Positions 6,937 through 16,451 of a stretch of DNA of 64,000 nt are shown one piece after another; the first letter of the stretch is position 1, and every line of letters starts with the position of its first letter. The stretch is from Microbacterium sp. zg-B185 (GTDB lineage: Bacteria > Actinomycetota > Actinomycetes > Actinomycetales > Microbacteriaceae). Location of the stretch: positions 2,294,001 to 2,358,000 of the forward strand of contig NZ_CP126739.1 in NCBI RefSeq assembly GCF_030246885.1, in the 5' to 3' direction. The notes under the pieces were generated by a model. It did not search any database. It was not told the DNA's origin and worked only from the letters and a program-made list of their open reading frames with translations. Both the position numbers and the translations under genes were made by a program.

Positions 6937-9378
6937 ATGGGCGACGTTCCAGAGCGCATCCAACCGGGCAGCGCCAGCGCGGAACACAAGCCGAGCCTGA
7001 TCCGAACCCGGATCGAGCGCGACGAGATCCGGAGCCTGGTCGAGAAGGAACGCGCTCTGCGTGACGTCGCGAACCTGATCGCCCGCGCGGGAGCAGACGT
7101 GGATGTCATCGCCGTGATCGTTCGCGAGGCGTCACGGCAGGTGCACGGCCTACCCGTCACCCTGACCCAGTTCGTCGGGTCCAGAGAGCTGCTCGTGCTG
7201 GCCTCGCCGGACGGCCCCGCGGATGCCGGCATGCGCATCGTCTTCGAAGCCGACACGCTCCCCGACCGCGTGGTCGGTACCGGCCGGCCGTGTCGAGTCG
7301 ATGACTACCGAAGCCAGCCGGATGCCGAACTGGCGGCGCGGTTCGGGATCGCGGCAGGAGTTGCGGTGCCGATCATCGTGGAAGGCCGGACCTGGGGCAT
7401 GTTCTTCGTCAGCTCGGCTCTCGGCGCGCTGCCGCCGGAGACGGAGACGCTGCTCGCCGCGTTCGCGCAGCTGGTCACCGCCTCTTTCGACAGCATCGAG
7501 GCACGAAACCAGCTGCGGGCTGTGGCAGAACACGACGAGACCATGCGTGCGATCCAGCACGACGCCGACGAGGGCACAATCACGGACATCGCCACGCGCC
7601 TGGTGGAGTACGCGGCCACACTGGGCGGGATAGAGCACGCCACGTTGACCGCTCTCGGCGGCGTGGAGGTAACCGCCACCAACCCGGTCGTGTCGATCAC
7701 CGACTCGTCCATCCGTCCGACGCAGACCGTGACATTCCCCGTCACGGCACAGCAAGAGCGGGTCGGCGCGTTCACGGTCGAGACGACCCTGCCCGCGTTA
7801 CCGAGCCAGACGACCCGATTTCTGACGGATCTGAGTGAAGTCACCGGCCGCATCATTCTCGCGATCACGAACCGGCAGCATCTGAGCGAACTCATCGACG
7901 AGCAGGCGTCCCTGCGCCGTATCGCCGAACTCGCAGCCCGTGGAGCGCCGCGGGCGAGACCCCTGGACGACATCCTCGCGGTGATCTGCCGGGCGGCATC
8001 CGACCAATTGGGCGGACAAGAGGTCACGCTCCTGCAATTCGAAAGCGCCGACACCATCGTGGCCGTCGCGACGCACGGCGGCCCTGTCCCGATCGGCGTC
8101 CGGGTCGTTCACCCGCCCGGATCGCTTTCCGATCGGGTGGCACGGACGAAGAAGGCCGTTCGCGTTGACGATTTCGACGCGATGCCGAGCGCCGAAATCG
8201 TTCGACGGTACGGCATTCGCGCCGGCGTCGGGGTTCCGGTCTTCATCGACGACCGTCTCTGGGGCGCCTTCGTCTCGACATCCCAGACCGCACCTCTCCC
8301 CCACGACACCGAACAACGTCTGGAGGGCTTCGCCCAACTGACCTGGGCGGCCATCGCCAACGCCGAAGCCCGAGAGATCCTTCGCCGCCTCGCGGATGAA
8401 CAGGCAGCCCTGCGCCATGTCGCCGAGCTCGTCGCACGCGAATCACCGCTGCCCACGGTGTTCGACGCGGTCGTGAAAGAGGCAGCCCGTGTTCTGAACG
8501 CCTCATCAGCCGAGGTCGTCCGCGACCCCGTCGGCGGATTCGGTGACGCACGCGTGATGGCCGAGATCAGACTGCAGCCGACCGCCGGGGCTCACCATGC
8601 CGAAGCACCCATCCTGGTCAACGGCGAAAGCTGGGGCGCGCTCGCGGTCGACTCCGACTCGCCGAGCCGGGTCGATGGCAGAGACCGCCTGAAACCGTTC
8701 GCCGATCTGATGGCCGCGGCCATCGCCAACGCCGAGCATCGGGCAGGGCTCACGCAATCCCGCGCGCGCGTGATCGCCGCAGCCGACGACGCTCGACGAC
8801 GACTGCAGCGCGACGTTCACGATGGCGCGCAGCAACGCCTCGTGCACACCATCCTCCTCCTCAAGCTGGCGAGGGATGCCGCGACCGCCCGGGGCGAGGT
8901 CACCGCGCTGCTTGCCGATGCGCTCGCGCACGCCGAAGAAGCCAATCGGCAGCTGCGGGACGTCGTCCGCGGCATCCTGCCCGCAGCACTCAGCCGCAAC
9001 GGGCTCGCCGCCGGTATCGAGTCGCTCGCCGCCGAAACCCCCATCCCCGTTGATCTCGCCCTCGTCATTCCCCGATTGCCGGTGGCTCTCGAAACAACGG
9101 CGTATTTCACGGTCGCCGAAGCGATCACCAATGCGGTCAAGCACGCGCAGGCGACGCATGTCGGCGTGTCGTGCGCACTTTCTGGCGACGCCGACGAGCT
9201 GATCCTCACAGTCGAAGACGACGGAGTGGGCGGCGCGGACCCGTCCCGTGGCACCGGGTTGACCGGGCTCCGAGACCGCATCGAGGCGAGCTACGGAACG
9301 ATCGAAATCGTGAGTCCTGTGCGGGGCGGCACGCGGATCGTCGCACGCATCCCTTTGGGTGCGTCGGACGGGCGGTAG
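6937..9378 (+). CDS. GAF-domain sensor histidine kinase (813 aa)
   Basis: Soluble sensor kinase with repeated GAF modules. Two clear, similar GAF domains occupy about residues 25-190 and 320-475, each with an RVVGTGRPCRVDDY-like strand and a GVPV/AVPI segment. A weaker one lies at about 485-600, and a degenerate one may lie between the first two. HisKA_3 dimerisation and phosphoacceptor helices follow, with RRRLQRDVHDGAQQRL (His628), then a HATPase_c domain (EAITNAVKHAQ, DDGVGGADPSRGTGLTGLRD). There are no transmembrane segments, so it senses a cytoplasmic ligand or redox signal. It is co-transcribed with two response regulators. The ribosome site is weak. Confidence 0.92.
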   Translation: MGDVPERIQPGSASAEHKPSLIRTRIERDEIRSLVEKERALRDVANLIARAGADVDVIAVIVREASRQVHGLPVTLTQFVGSRELLVLASPDGPADAGMRIVFEADTLPDRVVGTGRPCRVDDYRSQPDAELAARFGIAAGVAVPIIVEGRTWGMFFVSSALGALPPETETLLAAFAQLVTASFDSIEARNQLRAVAEHDETMRAIQHDADEGTITDIATRLVEYAATLGGIEHATLTALGGVEVTATNPVVSITDSSIRPTQTVTFPVTAQQERVGAFTVETTLPALPSQTTRFLTDLSEVTGRIILAITNRQHLSELIDEQASLRRIAELAARGAPRARPLDDILAVICRAASDQLGGQEVTLLQFESADTIVAVATHGGPVPIGVRVVHPPGSLSDRVARTKKAVRVDDFDAMPSAEIVRRYGIRAGVGVPVFIDDRLWGAFVSTSQTAPLPHDTEQRLEGFAQLTWAAIANAEAREILRRLADEQAALRHVAELVARESPLPTVFDAVVKEAARVLNASSAEVVRDPVGGFGDARVMAEIRLQPTAGAHHAEAPILVNGESWGALAVDSDSPSRVDGRDRLKPFADLMAAAIANAEHRAGLTQSRARVIAAADDARRRLQRDVHDGAQQRLVHTILLLKLARDAATARGEVTALLADALAHAEEANRQLRDVVRGILPAALSRNGLAAGIESLAAETPIPVDLALVIPRLPVALETTAYFTVAEAITNAVKHAQATHVGVSCALSGDADELILTVEDDGVGGADPSRGTGLTGLRDRIEASYGTIEIVSPVRGGTRIVARIPLGASDGR

Positions 9379-9633
9379 TGGCCTGAAGGTGTTGTTTGGG
9401 CGGATTCCGGTGACGGATAACTCGATAGGCCAGCTATTGCAAGCCATCCGCTCCTCGATCGCTGCCGCTCTCCCTTCTTCCCGGCAACCGGACGGATAGC
9501 CTTCATCTGTGGCGACATGTGTCGAACCCGCTCTCGCTCATCAAGCACATGCACGAGAATCTCGGCGTTCTCGTACGATTCATGCCGAACACGCGGACAT
9601 CTCGCGCGCGACCTCGGCGCCGCCCCATCTTGG

Positions 9634-10329
9634 TCACGACCGGATGAGGCGCACGCCGGTCGCGAGCAGCCAGACGAGCCAGGCGGCGAACCCCAGGAGC
9701 CCGACGAAGATCAGCGCCGAGCCGTCGGCGATCGCGAGATTGCCGAGCCCCGCTGCCAGCAGCAGGCTCCCGCCCCCCAGGCCCAGCAAGCGCTGCCACG
9801 CCGGAGTCAGCCCGCTCGCGTGTGCGGCGAGGGCCACGCCGATGCAGGTGGTGCCGATCATCGGCAGCGCCAGCCCGAACGCCGCGGCGTGAATCTGCCA
9901 GACGAGCTCGAAAGCGGGCGTCGGCTCGTCCAGCCCGCCGGCGAAGAGCGCGAGCCCGATCTGGGTCACGTTGAAAAGCACGAAGATGGCCGACAGCGTC
10001 GCGCCAGCGGCCAGGGCGAGGCGCGACCAGTCCGCGCCTGCTCCTCCGCGCCGCTCCACCAGGCCGTGCAGGCCCGTCACGAACACGAGCAGCAGCGGCA
10101 GGTACAGGGCCACCAGACCGGACACGATCGCGACCGTATTGCGGTTGGCCGCGTAGTAGGCCAGCACTTCCTCGATCGGCGCGCCGTAGGTCGGCGGGAC
10201 CGTTGCCGCAAACAACGCGTTCTCGGTCACCCACAACACCGCGAACCCGATCGCCGCGGCACCGACGAGCCGTCCTTGAGCGAACCCACTGCGGGCTGGG
10301 GTGGTGGCGGTGTTCTTCGGTGATGTCAT
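9634..10329 (-). CDS. Six-helix membrane protein, DUF4386-like
   Basis: 231 aa integral membrane protein with about six predicted helices (for example LVGAAAIGFAVLWVTENALF, VAIVSGLVALYLPLLLVFVT and the last, ALIFVGLLGFAAWLVWLLAT). The arrangement and YYAANR motif recall DUF4386-type proteins, though the match is only by eye. AAGGAG lies 7 bases before the ATG. No catalytic residues are evident. It is followed by a second small membrane-protein gene upstream on the same strand. Function unknown. Confidence 0.75.
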   Translation of the reverse strand: MTSPKNTATTPARSGFAQGRLVGAAAIGFAVLWVTENALFAATVPPTYGAPIEEVLAYYAANRNTVAIVSGLVALYLPLLLVFVTGLHGLVERRGGAGADWSRLALAAGATLSAIFVLFNVTQIGLALFAGGLDEPTPAFELVWQIHAAAFGLALPMIGTTCIGVALAAHASGLTPAWQRLLGLGGGSLLLAAGLGNLAIADGSALIFVGLLGFAAWLVWLLATGVRLIRS

Positions 10330-10490
10330 CTCATACTCCTTGGTTGCGGTCGCTTGACCGGCGGATTGTCGAGCAGTTGCGGGATCTTCGTTTCACCATC
10401 AGGTCCGCTGCCCGTTCCGCGGCTGAGCTTGTAACCGGTCGGTCCGGTGTACAGCGAGGCGGTTTCACGCCGCAGGACTCCAACGGATGC

Positions 10491-10973
10491 CTACTGTCGA
10501 AGGCCCTGTCGAAGGTCGGTCGTCGCAACACCGGCGGGAACGGCGGGGGTTTGAGTCCACCTCCAGGCGGAGCGCAGGATGAAGGCCAGGATCAGCACTT
10601 CGACTCCGATGGTGAGGGCGTAGTAGAAGGCATAATCCGAGGGCGCCCCCAAAAAGTTCATCCCCACGGCGGGGATGTACAGCGATGCAATGACGAGATT
10701 CGTGACGCGGTTCACCCGGGCAGGCAGCGTCATGGAGAGCATCACCATCACGGCCGGGATCGCGATGATCGCGAAGAAGATGGACATCAATGTTGCGCTG
10801 ATGTCGAACTCGAAAATGACGCCACCCCTGATCTCGTCGATCTCGCCGGGCTGGTAGAGGTGGAAGTAGTCGATGTAGATGACGAGGAACATGAGGCTGG
10901 TCCATGCGGCGGCGAGCTTGGCCTGCACGGAGACCGGCGGGTTGTCGAGCAAGGTTTTCGTTCGGATGGTCAT
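10491..10973 (-). CDS. DUF6326-like small membrane protein
   Basis: 160 aa protein with four predicted membrane helices. Signature stretches are IYIDYFHLYQPGEIDEIRGG, after helix 1, and YIPAVGMNFLGAP. The order resembles the DUF6326 family. The ATG at 10973 follows AAAGAAGAA. A TTG at 10988 is an alternative start adding five residues. It lies upstream of the six-helix protein with a gap of about 160 bases, so co-transcription is possible. No biochemical role is known. Confidence 0.72.
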   Translation of the reverse strand: MTIRTKTLLDNPPVSVQAKLAAAWTSLMFLVIYIDYFHLYQPGEIDEIRGGVIFEFDISATLMSIFFAIIAIPAVMVMLSMTLPARVNRVTNLVIASLYIPAVGMNFLGAPSDYAFYYALTIGVEVLILAFILRSAWRWTQTPAVPAGVATTDLRQGLRQ

Positions 10974-11067
10974 CGGTTCTTCTTTCAAGAGGAGCGGTCC
11001 TTCCGCCGGAGCGGCGTAGTCTGAGCGTGCATTCGCACGGGTTGAGTCCTTCTCGTTGGCTCGGTCC

Positions 11068-12081
11068 TCAGACGGTGATCACGACCTTCCCTTGGGTGTG
11101 GCCGGCCGCGACGTAGCGGAGGGCGTCGGCAGCTTCATCGAGCGCGTAGGTGCGATCGATGACGGCCCTGACCTGCCCCGTCGTCAGCAGGTCGGCCAGG
11201 GTGACCAGGTCCTGACGCTTCCCGATCGACGTGAAGGGCTTCAGCCGCTGACGGGTGAACCCGGACAGCAGGCGCGCCTTGACGATCCGACGGATGGGGC
11301 CGAGCCAGCGGCCACCCCGTCCACTGTTGGGGATCAGGATGCCGGTGGGCGTCAGCGCTCGGCGGACAGCCGCCAGGGGCTGGGCTTCCACGTTGTCGAG
11401 GATGACGTCGTAGCGCTTGTCGCTCCGGGTGAAGTCGGTCCTCGTGTAGTCGACGACGTGGTCGGCGCCGAGTGAGCGGACCAAGTCGATGTTGCGGGTG
11501 CTGCACACACCGGTCACCTCGGCGCCGAAAGCCTTGGCGATCTGGACGGCGAAGGAGCCCACGCCGCCGGACGCGCCCGTGACCAGCACCGTCTGGGTTG
11601 GCCCGACGTTCGCGATCTTGCGCAACGCCTGCAGCGCCGTCATGCCCGACGTGGGCACCGCCGCCGTGTGGACGACCGACACGTTGCCGGGCACCGGCAC
11701 CAGGTTGTCCGCCGGGACGCAGGCGTACTCCGCGAGCGCTCCCGCGGTGCTCCATCCGAACACCTCGTCGCCGGGGCGAAGGGCGGTGACATCGCTTCCG
11801 ACCGCCGCCACGACGCCGGCGAGGTCAATGCCGGGGATGCCGTGGCGTGGCCGGCGGAGCCCGAACACCAGACGCACCATGTACGGCTTCCCGGTCAGGA
11901 CGAAGTAGTCGCCAGGATGCACCGAGGCCGCGCCCACCTTGACGAGCACATCGCCTCGACGGGGCAACGGGACCCCAACCTCGGATAACGCCAGCACTGA
12001 AGGCGGGCCGTAGCGGTGCTGGACGACGGCCCGCATGGTCGCCGGGTGTTCTCCCGCATTCAGTCGCAGTTCGATTCCCAC
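11068..12081 (-). CDS. NAD(P)-dependent alcohol dehydrogenase / quinone oxidoreductase (MDR)
   Basis: 337 aa medium-chain dehydrogenase/reductase. The N-terminal GroES-like part contains GIDLAGVVAAVGSDVTALRPGDEVFG. The cofactor domain has VLVTGASGGVGSFAVQIAKAFG (Rossmann) and ends RAVIDRTYALDEAADALRYV and HTQGKVVITV. Catalytic zinc ligands are absent, pointing to the zinc-independent quinone reductase branch. The GTG at 12081 follows GAGGAGG by 5 bases. It is divergent from a TetR gene with three operator palindromes between them, so it is very probably repressed by that protein and induced by a reactive or xenobiotic carbonyl or quinone. The reaction is inferred from the family. Confidence 0.88.
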   Translation of the reverse strand: MGIELRLNAGEHPATMRAVVQHRYGPPSVLALSEVGVPLPRRGDVLVKVGAASVHPGDYFVLTGKPYMVRLVFGLRRPRHGIPGIDLAGVVAAVGSDVTALRPGDEVFGWSTAGALAEYACVPADNLVPVPGNVSVVHTAAVPTSGMTALQALRKIANVGPTQTVLVTGASGGVGSFAVQIAKAFGAEVTGVCSTRNIDLVRSLGADHVVDYTRTDFTRSDKRYDVILDNVEAQPLAAVRRALTPTGILIPNSGRGGRWLGPIRRIVKARLLSGFTRQRLKPFTSIGKRQDLVTLADLLTTGQVRAVIDRTYALDEAADALRYVAAGHTQGKVVITV

Positions 12082-12119
12082 AGAAGCCTCCTCACACGGA
12101 GCCGCGACCCTCGCTGGCT

Positions 12120-12164
12120 CGTACGCCGTACGTCGTACGATGTACTATCGCCGTACGCTGTACG
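12120..12164. promoter_or_regulatory. Triple TetR operator between the MDR gene and tetR
   Basis: The palindromic unit CGTACGCCGTACG (12120-12132) recurs as CGTACGATGTAC (12134-12145) and CGTACGCTGTACG (12152-12164). Consensus is CGTAC-G-NN-GTACG. The array lies between two divergent genes, 35-79 bases before the tetR start. Such arrays are typical of TetR autoregulation together with a divergent target. Confidence 0.8.
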
Positions 12165-12198
12165 ATTTGTCAAGCGGTTCTAGCGAGCGAGGAGACGT

Positions 12199-12873
12199 GT
12201 GTCTGCGAAGGAACAACGCCCAGCGGCATCAGACGCGGGGCTGAGCAAGCAGCGGGTGGTGTCGGAGGCGGTGCGGCTCGCCGACCGCGAGGGGGTCGAC
12301 GGCTTGAGCATGCGCCGCCTGGCCGGCGCGCTCGGCGCGGGCGCCATGTCGCTCTACCACTACGTGGCGAGCAAGGACGACCTGCTGGACGCCATGATCG
12401 ACATCGTGTTCCAGGAGATCGAACCCCCGCCCGAAGAAGCCGACTGGCAGTCGGCGATGCGACGGGAGGCGCTATCGACACGACGGGTTCTGGCCCGCCA
12501 TCCCTGGGCGATCGCCCTGATGGAGTCGCGGACCAAGCCCGGGCCCGCGAACCTCCGCCACCGCGAAGCGGTCACCGCCTGCCTGCGAAAGGCCGGCTTC
12601 TCAGTCTTGATGGCAACGCACGCCAACTGGTTGCTCAACAGCTATGTCTACGGTCACGCCCTGCAGGAGGCCAGCCTTCCGTTCGACACCGCCGACGAAC
12701 TCGCGGACATGACCGAGGAGGTCTACCTGCCTCAGCTTCCTCCTGATCAGTTCCCCTTCCTCAACGAGTCCGCCTTGGGGCTCGTCGCTGCCGGCTACGA
12801 CCCGGCGGAGGAGTTCATCTTCGGCCTCGACCTCGTCCTGGCCGCGCTCGAGCCCCTGAGAGCCTCCGCATAG
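12199..12873 (+). CDS. TetR/AcrR-family repressor
   Basis: 224 aa. The N-terminal helix-turn-helix spans about residues 17-63 (VSEAVRLADREGVDGLSMRR, MSLYHYVASKDDLLDAMID). The C-terminal ligand domain, with ALMESRTKPGPANLRHREAV, resembles the TetR_C_1 type found near MDR dehydrogenases. The GTG at 12199 follows a GAGGAG sequence. It is predicted to bind the CGTACGnnGTACG array upstream of itself and repress the divergent dehydrogenase until a ligand binds. The ligand is unknown. Confidence 0.9.
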   Translation: MSAKEQRPAASDAGLSKQRVVSEAVRLADREGVDGLSMRRLAGALGAGAMSLYHYVASKDDLLDAMIDIVFQEIEPPPEEADWQSAMRREALSTRRVLARHPWAIALMESRTKPGPANLRHREAVTACLRKAGFSVLMATHANWLLNSYVYGHALQEASLPFDTADELADMTEEVYLPQLPPDQFPFLNESALGLVAAGYDPAEEFIFGLDLVLAALEPLRASA

Positions 12874-12953
12874 CGACGCTGACGGTCGGCGGCGAGGGCT
12901 CTGCACCGCCGCCCGAACCCGATCGTCAACCTCGCGGGCGACGCTGACGGTCG
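12873..12953. repeat. Pair of 16-bp direct repeats after tetR
   Basis: GCGACGCTGACGGTCG occurs at 12873-12888 and again at 12938-12953, 65 bases apart, directly after the tetR stop. This marks the left edge of the scarred region that holds gene fragments up to about 14.1 kb. It could be a duplication scar; no element ends are recognisable. Confidence 0.5.
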
Positions 12954-13054
12954 CAGAAGCCGATCCATGAACGTCCACGGAACCGATGCACGGTCGAGAG
13001 CGCGATCAGAGACCGAAAGTTGCCCGATGGTTCTCCCGCGCGGGAGCGTTTCGT

Positions 13055-13345
13055 GTGCAGATGGACGACAGACTCGCGGTTCCGGCCCTGTCCGCGCAAG
13101 ATGAGGGGTCCGCTCTGATCGTCGCGATGAGCGTCCGAAACGCGCTTGAGGATTTTCACGTCGAGCGCCTGACAGATGCTCCGATGGCGCAGCTGAATCC
13201 GATAATCCGGAATGGAATTGCGACCGCCCTGCACGCGCAGACGAATGCCGTTCGGCACCGCGCCGCTGAGAGATATCTGGCTTTCCAGCACAGGACGCAG
13301 GCTCCTGCTACGCACGAAAAGCCTGGCCGAGCACCTGCCCGCTGA
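13055..13345 (+). CDS. Conserved-hypothetical-like protein, probably 3' disrupted
   Basis: Open frame of 96 aa with protein-like composition (DDRLAVPALSAQDEGSALIV, then NALEDFHVERL and LNPIIRNGIATALHAQTN). It resembles small hypothetical proteins of Microbacteriaceae by recollection only. GGGAG at 13042 is well spaced for the GTG at 13055; an ATG at 13061 is the alternative. The last 15 or so residues (TQAPATHEKPGRAPAR) look unlike coding sequence and abut the relaxase fragment, suggesting the original C-terminus was lost at that junction. Function unknown. Confidence 0.4.
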   Translation: MQMDDRLAVPALSAQDEGSALIVAMSVRNALEDFHVERLTDAPMAQLNPIIRNGIATALHAQTNAVRHRAAERYLAFQHRTQAPATHEKPGRAPAR

Positions 13346-13367
13346 GCGCGGCGCGAATCGAACGCCG

Positions 13368-13885
13368 CTACATCCCCATCCCACGCCCCACATTTGGCAC
13401 CCCACAACCGGACCCGTCGCCATCGCGGCCTCGCGACTCCGCGCAGCGCGCCGCGTCTCCGCCTGAGCCGGGCGCACGGCATCCTGCATCGTCAACTCCG
13501 GTGTGCCGCGCTGCATGGACTCGGCGAGACACTCACGAGCGGCGGCATCCGTTCGCGCGACCATAATCGCGACTTTGTGCAGCCGCGAGTGAGACCAACG
13601 TAGAGGCCCGCCGCGATCCACATCCGGCCCGACCACGGAGGCATCGGCTGTGTCGCCCTGCACTCCATGCACCGTCGACGCGTAGGCGAGCTGCAAATGC
13701 TCCCGCGCATACTCGGCAGACGCTCGCCGCAACTCGCCGCTGTCGCCAATCGACACCAGATCGACGAACTCCTCGCGGCTGCCGCGCACGATCCATTGCG
13801 TACGGTTTTCGACGCCCGTGAGCCGATCGTTGCGGCGGGTTTGGACGGTGTCACCGACGAGGATGCGCTGCTCCCCCTCCCCCAC
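13368..13885 (-). pseudogene. MobF/TraA relaxase, C-terminal fragment
   Basis: This is a close but decayed copy of the 3' part of the relaxase gene at 38510-41251. Shared peptides include EQRILVGDTVQTRRNDRLTG, AYASTVHGVQGDTADASVVG and AAARECLAESMQRGTPELTM. DNA similarity is clearly high throughout by eye. The frame is lost near VVGPDVD: AAGLYVGLTRG is read in one frame and VARTDAAARECL in another, so at least two indels are present. The relaxase and ATPase domains are missing. It shows that a related mobile element once occupied this site. The stop position is conserved with the intact gene. Confidence 0.85.
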
Positions 13886-14148
13886 GCGACCACGACAAGA
13901 AACAGCGCCACGCTGACCCACGCCGAAGCCGCTGGTGTGCGGCCAATCCTCTCGGTGGAGTAGCCCGAGAGAGCGGGACCGGCGGCATCCTTTCGGCAAG
14001 TGGTTGCTCGTGGGTTCGCGAGTTCGGCCGCTGCCGACGGCGCGAATCCCCCGCAGACCGCGACGCGCCGGAGCGGATGCCGCACACAGCAACCGCCCTT
14101 CCGCCTGGCTTGGCGGTGTTCTACCGCATATCTCTCGCGTGGCAGAAG

Positions 14149-14622
14149 TCAGTCGAATCCGCTGACGACCGCGTTGCGGTGATGCGCGAAAATCACACTC
14201 GTCCGGGTTGATGCCACGCTCGGTTGTCCCGAGATGTGCTCTACCACCATCGCGCGGAGAGCGGAGGAGTTCTGGACCGCCACGTGCACGATGTAGTCGT
14301 CACTGCCACCGACGAAGAATGTCTGAATGACCTGAGGCAGTCGCTGCACTGCCTCCGCAAACGCTGTAATGCTCTCTTGGCGCGAACCGGGCCGCAGGGT
14401 AACTCCGATCATTGCTTGTAGACCGCGCCCCAAACGAGCTTGGTCGATGGCGGCGTGATACCCGGTAATGACCTGTCGCGATTCGAGCGAGCGCAAGCGA
14501 GCATGCGCCGTCGATGCGGCCACGCCCGCACTGTTTGCAAGTTGGGCATTGGTCGCACGCGCGTCACGTGAAAGTTCATTGACCAACGTCGCATCGATCG
14601 GATCCAGCGCCTCGTTCCGCAC
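14149..14622 (-). CDS. Lrp/AsnC-family regulator (AldR-like)
   Basis: 157 aa. An N-terminal AsnC helix-turn-helix (LDPIDATLVNELSRDARATN, VAASTAHARLRSLESRQVIT) is followed by a RAM ligand domain (VQRLPQVIQTFFVGGSDDYI). The GTG at 14622 is the start. It is divergent from alanine dehydrogenase, the arrangement known for AldR and BkdR-like regulators, so it probably senses alanine or another amino acid and controls ald from the 140-base intergenic region, which is locally AT-richer. Confidence 0.92.
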   Translation of the reverse strand: MRNEALDPIDATLVNELSRDARATNAQLANSAGVAASTAHARLRSLESRQVITGYHAAIDQARLGRGLQAMIGVTLRPGSRQESITAFAEAVQRLPQVIQTFFVGGSDDYIVHVAVQNSSALRAMVVEHISGQPSVASTRTSVIFAHHRNAVVSGFD

Positions 14623-14762
14623 GATCTTCGTTCCCCCTCAGCGCCGCAAGTTGATTTCGATGATTCTACAGTTCGGCGTGCGATCTGCAGTGAATTCTTC
14701 GGTGGCGAATGCGTCGGCCGAACCGAGTGCGAATCTTGGGTTATTCCAACACAAGGAGCACC

Positions 14763-15860
14763 ATGCGCATTGGCATCCCCGCAGAGATCAAGAACCATGA
14801 GAACCGCGTCGGCATCACTCCCCCCGGGGTGGATGCGCTCGTCTCACGAGGCCACCGTGTACTCATCCAGTCGGGCGCCGGCCTAGGTTCGCGAATTCCG
14901 GACGCCGACTATCGCTCGGCGGGAGCAACGTTGGTCGCGGATCCCAACGACGTGTGGGGCGACGCCGAGCTGATCGTGAAGGTCAAGGAACCCGTGGCTG
15001 AGGAGTTCCGCCACCTCGCCCCCGGCAAGACTCTCTTCACCTACCTTCATCTGGCCGCGGACCGGCCACTAACGGACGCCTTAGTCGCGTCGGGAATCAC
15101 CGCGATCGCTTACGAGACGGTACAGCTCGTCGATCGGTCGCTGCCATTGCTATCACCGATGAGCGAGGTCGCTGGGCGTCTGTCGATTTCCGTCGGGTCG
15201 TACAGCCTCCTGAGCGCATCTGGGGGGCGGGGAACGCTCCTGGGAGGGGTCGCGGGAACACCGCGGGCGAAAGTCGTCGTGCTCGGCGGCGGAGTCGCCG
15301 GCGAGCACGCTGCTGCCAACGCGATCGGCCTAGGCGCTGACGTAACGGTGATCGACATCTCGCTCCCGCGTCTGCGCGAGCTGGAGCACCGATATGGCGC
15401 CGCACTTCAAACGCGCCCGTCCACTCGCCTCGACATCGCTGAACAGGTCGCCGATGCCGATTTGGTGATCGGGTCAGTGCTGATACCGGGAGCTGCCGCG
15501 CCGAAGCTCGTCACAGACGATATGGTCACCACCATGAAGCCCGGCGCAGTCTTGGTCGATATCGCGATAGATCAAGGCGGATGTTTCGAAGGATCGCGGC
15601 CGACGACCCATGATGCACCAACCTTCGAAGTACACGACACGCTCTACTATTGCGTGGCGAACATGCCGGGAGCAGTGCCACACACCGCCACAAGAGCTCT
15701 TACTAACGCCACGCTGCCCTATGTCGCCGCGATCGCCGACCTCGGCTGGGAGGCAGCCACGCGGGCACACGCCGCTCTACGCGCCGGCGTCAACGTGACA
15801 GGCGGTGACATCCGCAACGCCGGCGTCGCCGCCGCGTTCGACCTCGCCATGGTCGCCTGA
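14763..15860 (+). CDS. ald: Alanine dehydrogenase
   Basis: 365 aa, near the usual 370. It catalyses reversible NAD-dependent oxidative deamination of L-alanine to pyruvate and ammonia. The N-terminus MRIGIPAEIKNHENRVGITP carries the pyruvate-binding Arg. VKVKEP contributes the Lys and TYLHLA the catalytic His. The Rossmann motif is VVVLGGGVAGEHAAANAIGL, and the end has DIAIDQGGCFE and NMPGAVPHTAT. AAGGAG precedes the ATG by 5 bases. It is divergent from the Lrp regulator and cytoplasmic. No adjacent gene in the same direction appears to share the transcript. Confidence 0.95.
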   Translation: MRIGIPAEIKNHENRVGITPPGVDALVSRGHRVLIQSGAGLGSRIPDADYRSAGATLVADPNDVWGDAELIVKVKEPVAEEFRHLAPGKTLFTYLHLAADRPLTDALVASGITAIAYETVQLVDRSLPLLSPMSEVAGRLSISVGSYSLLSASGGRGTLLGGVAGTPRAKVVVLGGGVAGEHAAANAIGLGADVTVIDISLPRLRELEHRYGAALQTRPSTRLDIAEQVADADLVIGSVLIPGAAAPKLVTDDMVTTMKPGAVLVDIAIDQGGCFEGSRPTTHDAPTFEVHDTLYYCVANMPGAVPHTATRALTNATLPYVAAIADLGWEAATRAHAALRAGVNVTGGDIRNAGVAAAFDLAMVA

Positions 15861-15902
15861 GCAGCTGCACCGCAATCACGCTGCGGCGAAGCGGGAGCGA
15901 CG

Positions 15903-16224
15903 TTGAACGGAACTGGGACCGTGAGAACTCTCCGGCTTTTTCCCGACTGCGGTAGCAGCACCCCGCTTTGGGATTCGCGGGACGACAGCACCACGCCAGC
16001 ATCTCTCGGACTCAGCGCTGCTCCAACATCGATTGTCCGCCTGGGTCGAACAGTGGGAGTCACACTTCCACTACGACCGACGTTGGCCGAGCATACGACC
16101 GCGGGACGCCTGGATTTCGGACGGCCGCGAACTGACCGCGGCCGATCGAGCAGAGCTCCAGTCGTCAGCGTCATTCGTCCCTGAGTTTGAACGGTATTGG
16201 CAGGTCACCGAGCGTCCCCTTTAG
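15903..16224 (+). pseudogene. Conserved hypothetical gene with an internal frameshift
   Basis: The first part, from GTG 15921 (or TTG 15903 with GGGAG upstream), reads RTLRLFPDCGSSTPLWDSRD to about 16013. The second part, in a different frame from about 16012, reads ALLQHRLSAWVEQWESHFHY then ISDGRELTAADRAELQ and ends at 16224. The two halves join naturally as one protein (RLFPD-x-G-x4-PLW-x, then WVEQWE-x-HF), a small actinobacterial hypothetical type. A net two-base loss near 16011-16020 explains the break. Function unknown. Sequencing error is the alternative. Confidence 0.6.
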
Positions 16225-16451
16225 TGGCGCGTTTGGTGACCTGCTTTGTTCAGCGGTCACAGGTACCTCCGCTTTGCGGGAACGCTGTAATCAACCGATC
16301 GCTGTCGACGGCGAATGAAGCGCGCGTGTTGAAGCTGAATGCCGAATGCCTGTGACCACCCCCACGAAACGTGCAGGCCGCAAATTTCAGCGAATCGTCG
16401 TTTTGATTCCAACAGCCCCACCACTGTTGGCGCCGGGCTTCTCGTGGGGAG

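Noticed and set aside
12926..14092. Single 388-codon leftward gene
   Set aside because: Only its middle matches the relaxase and it leaves frame inside conserved motifs; better described as a relaxase fragment plus unrelated flanks.
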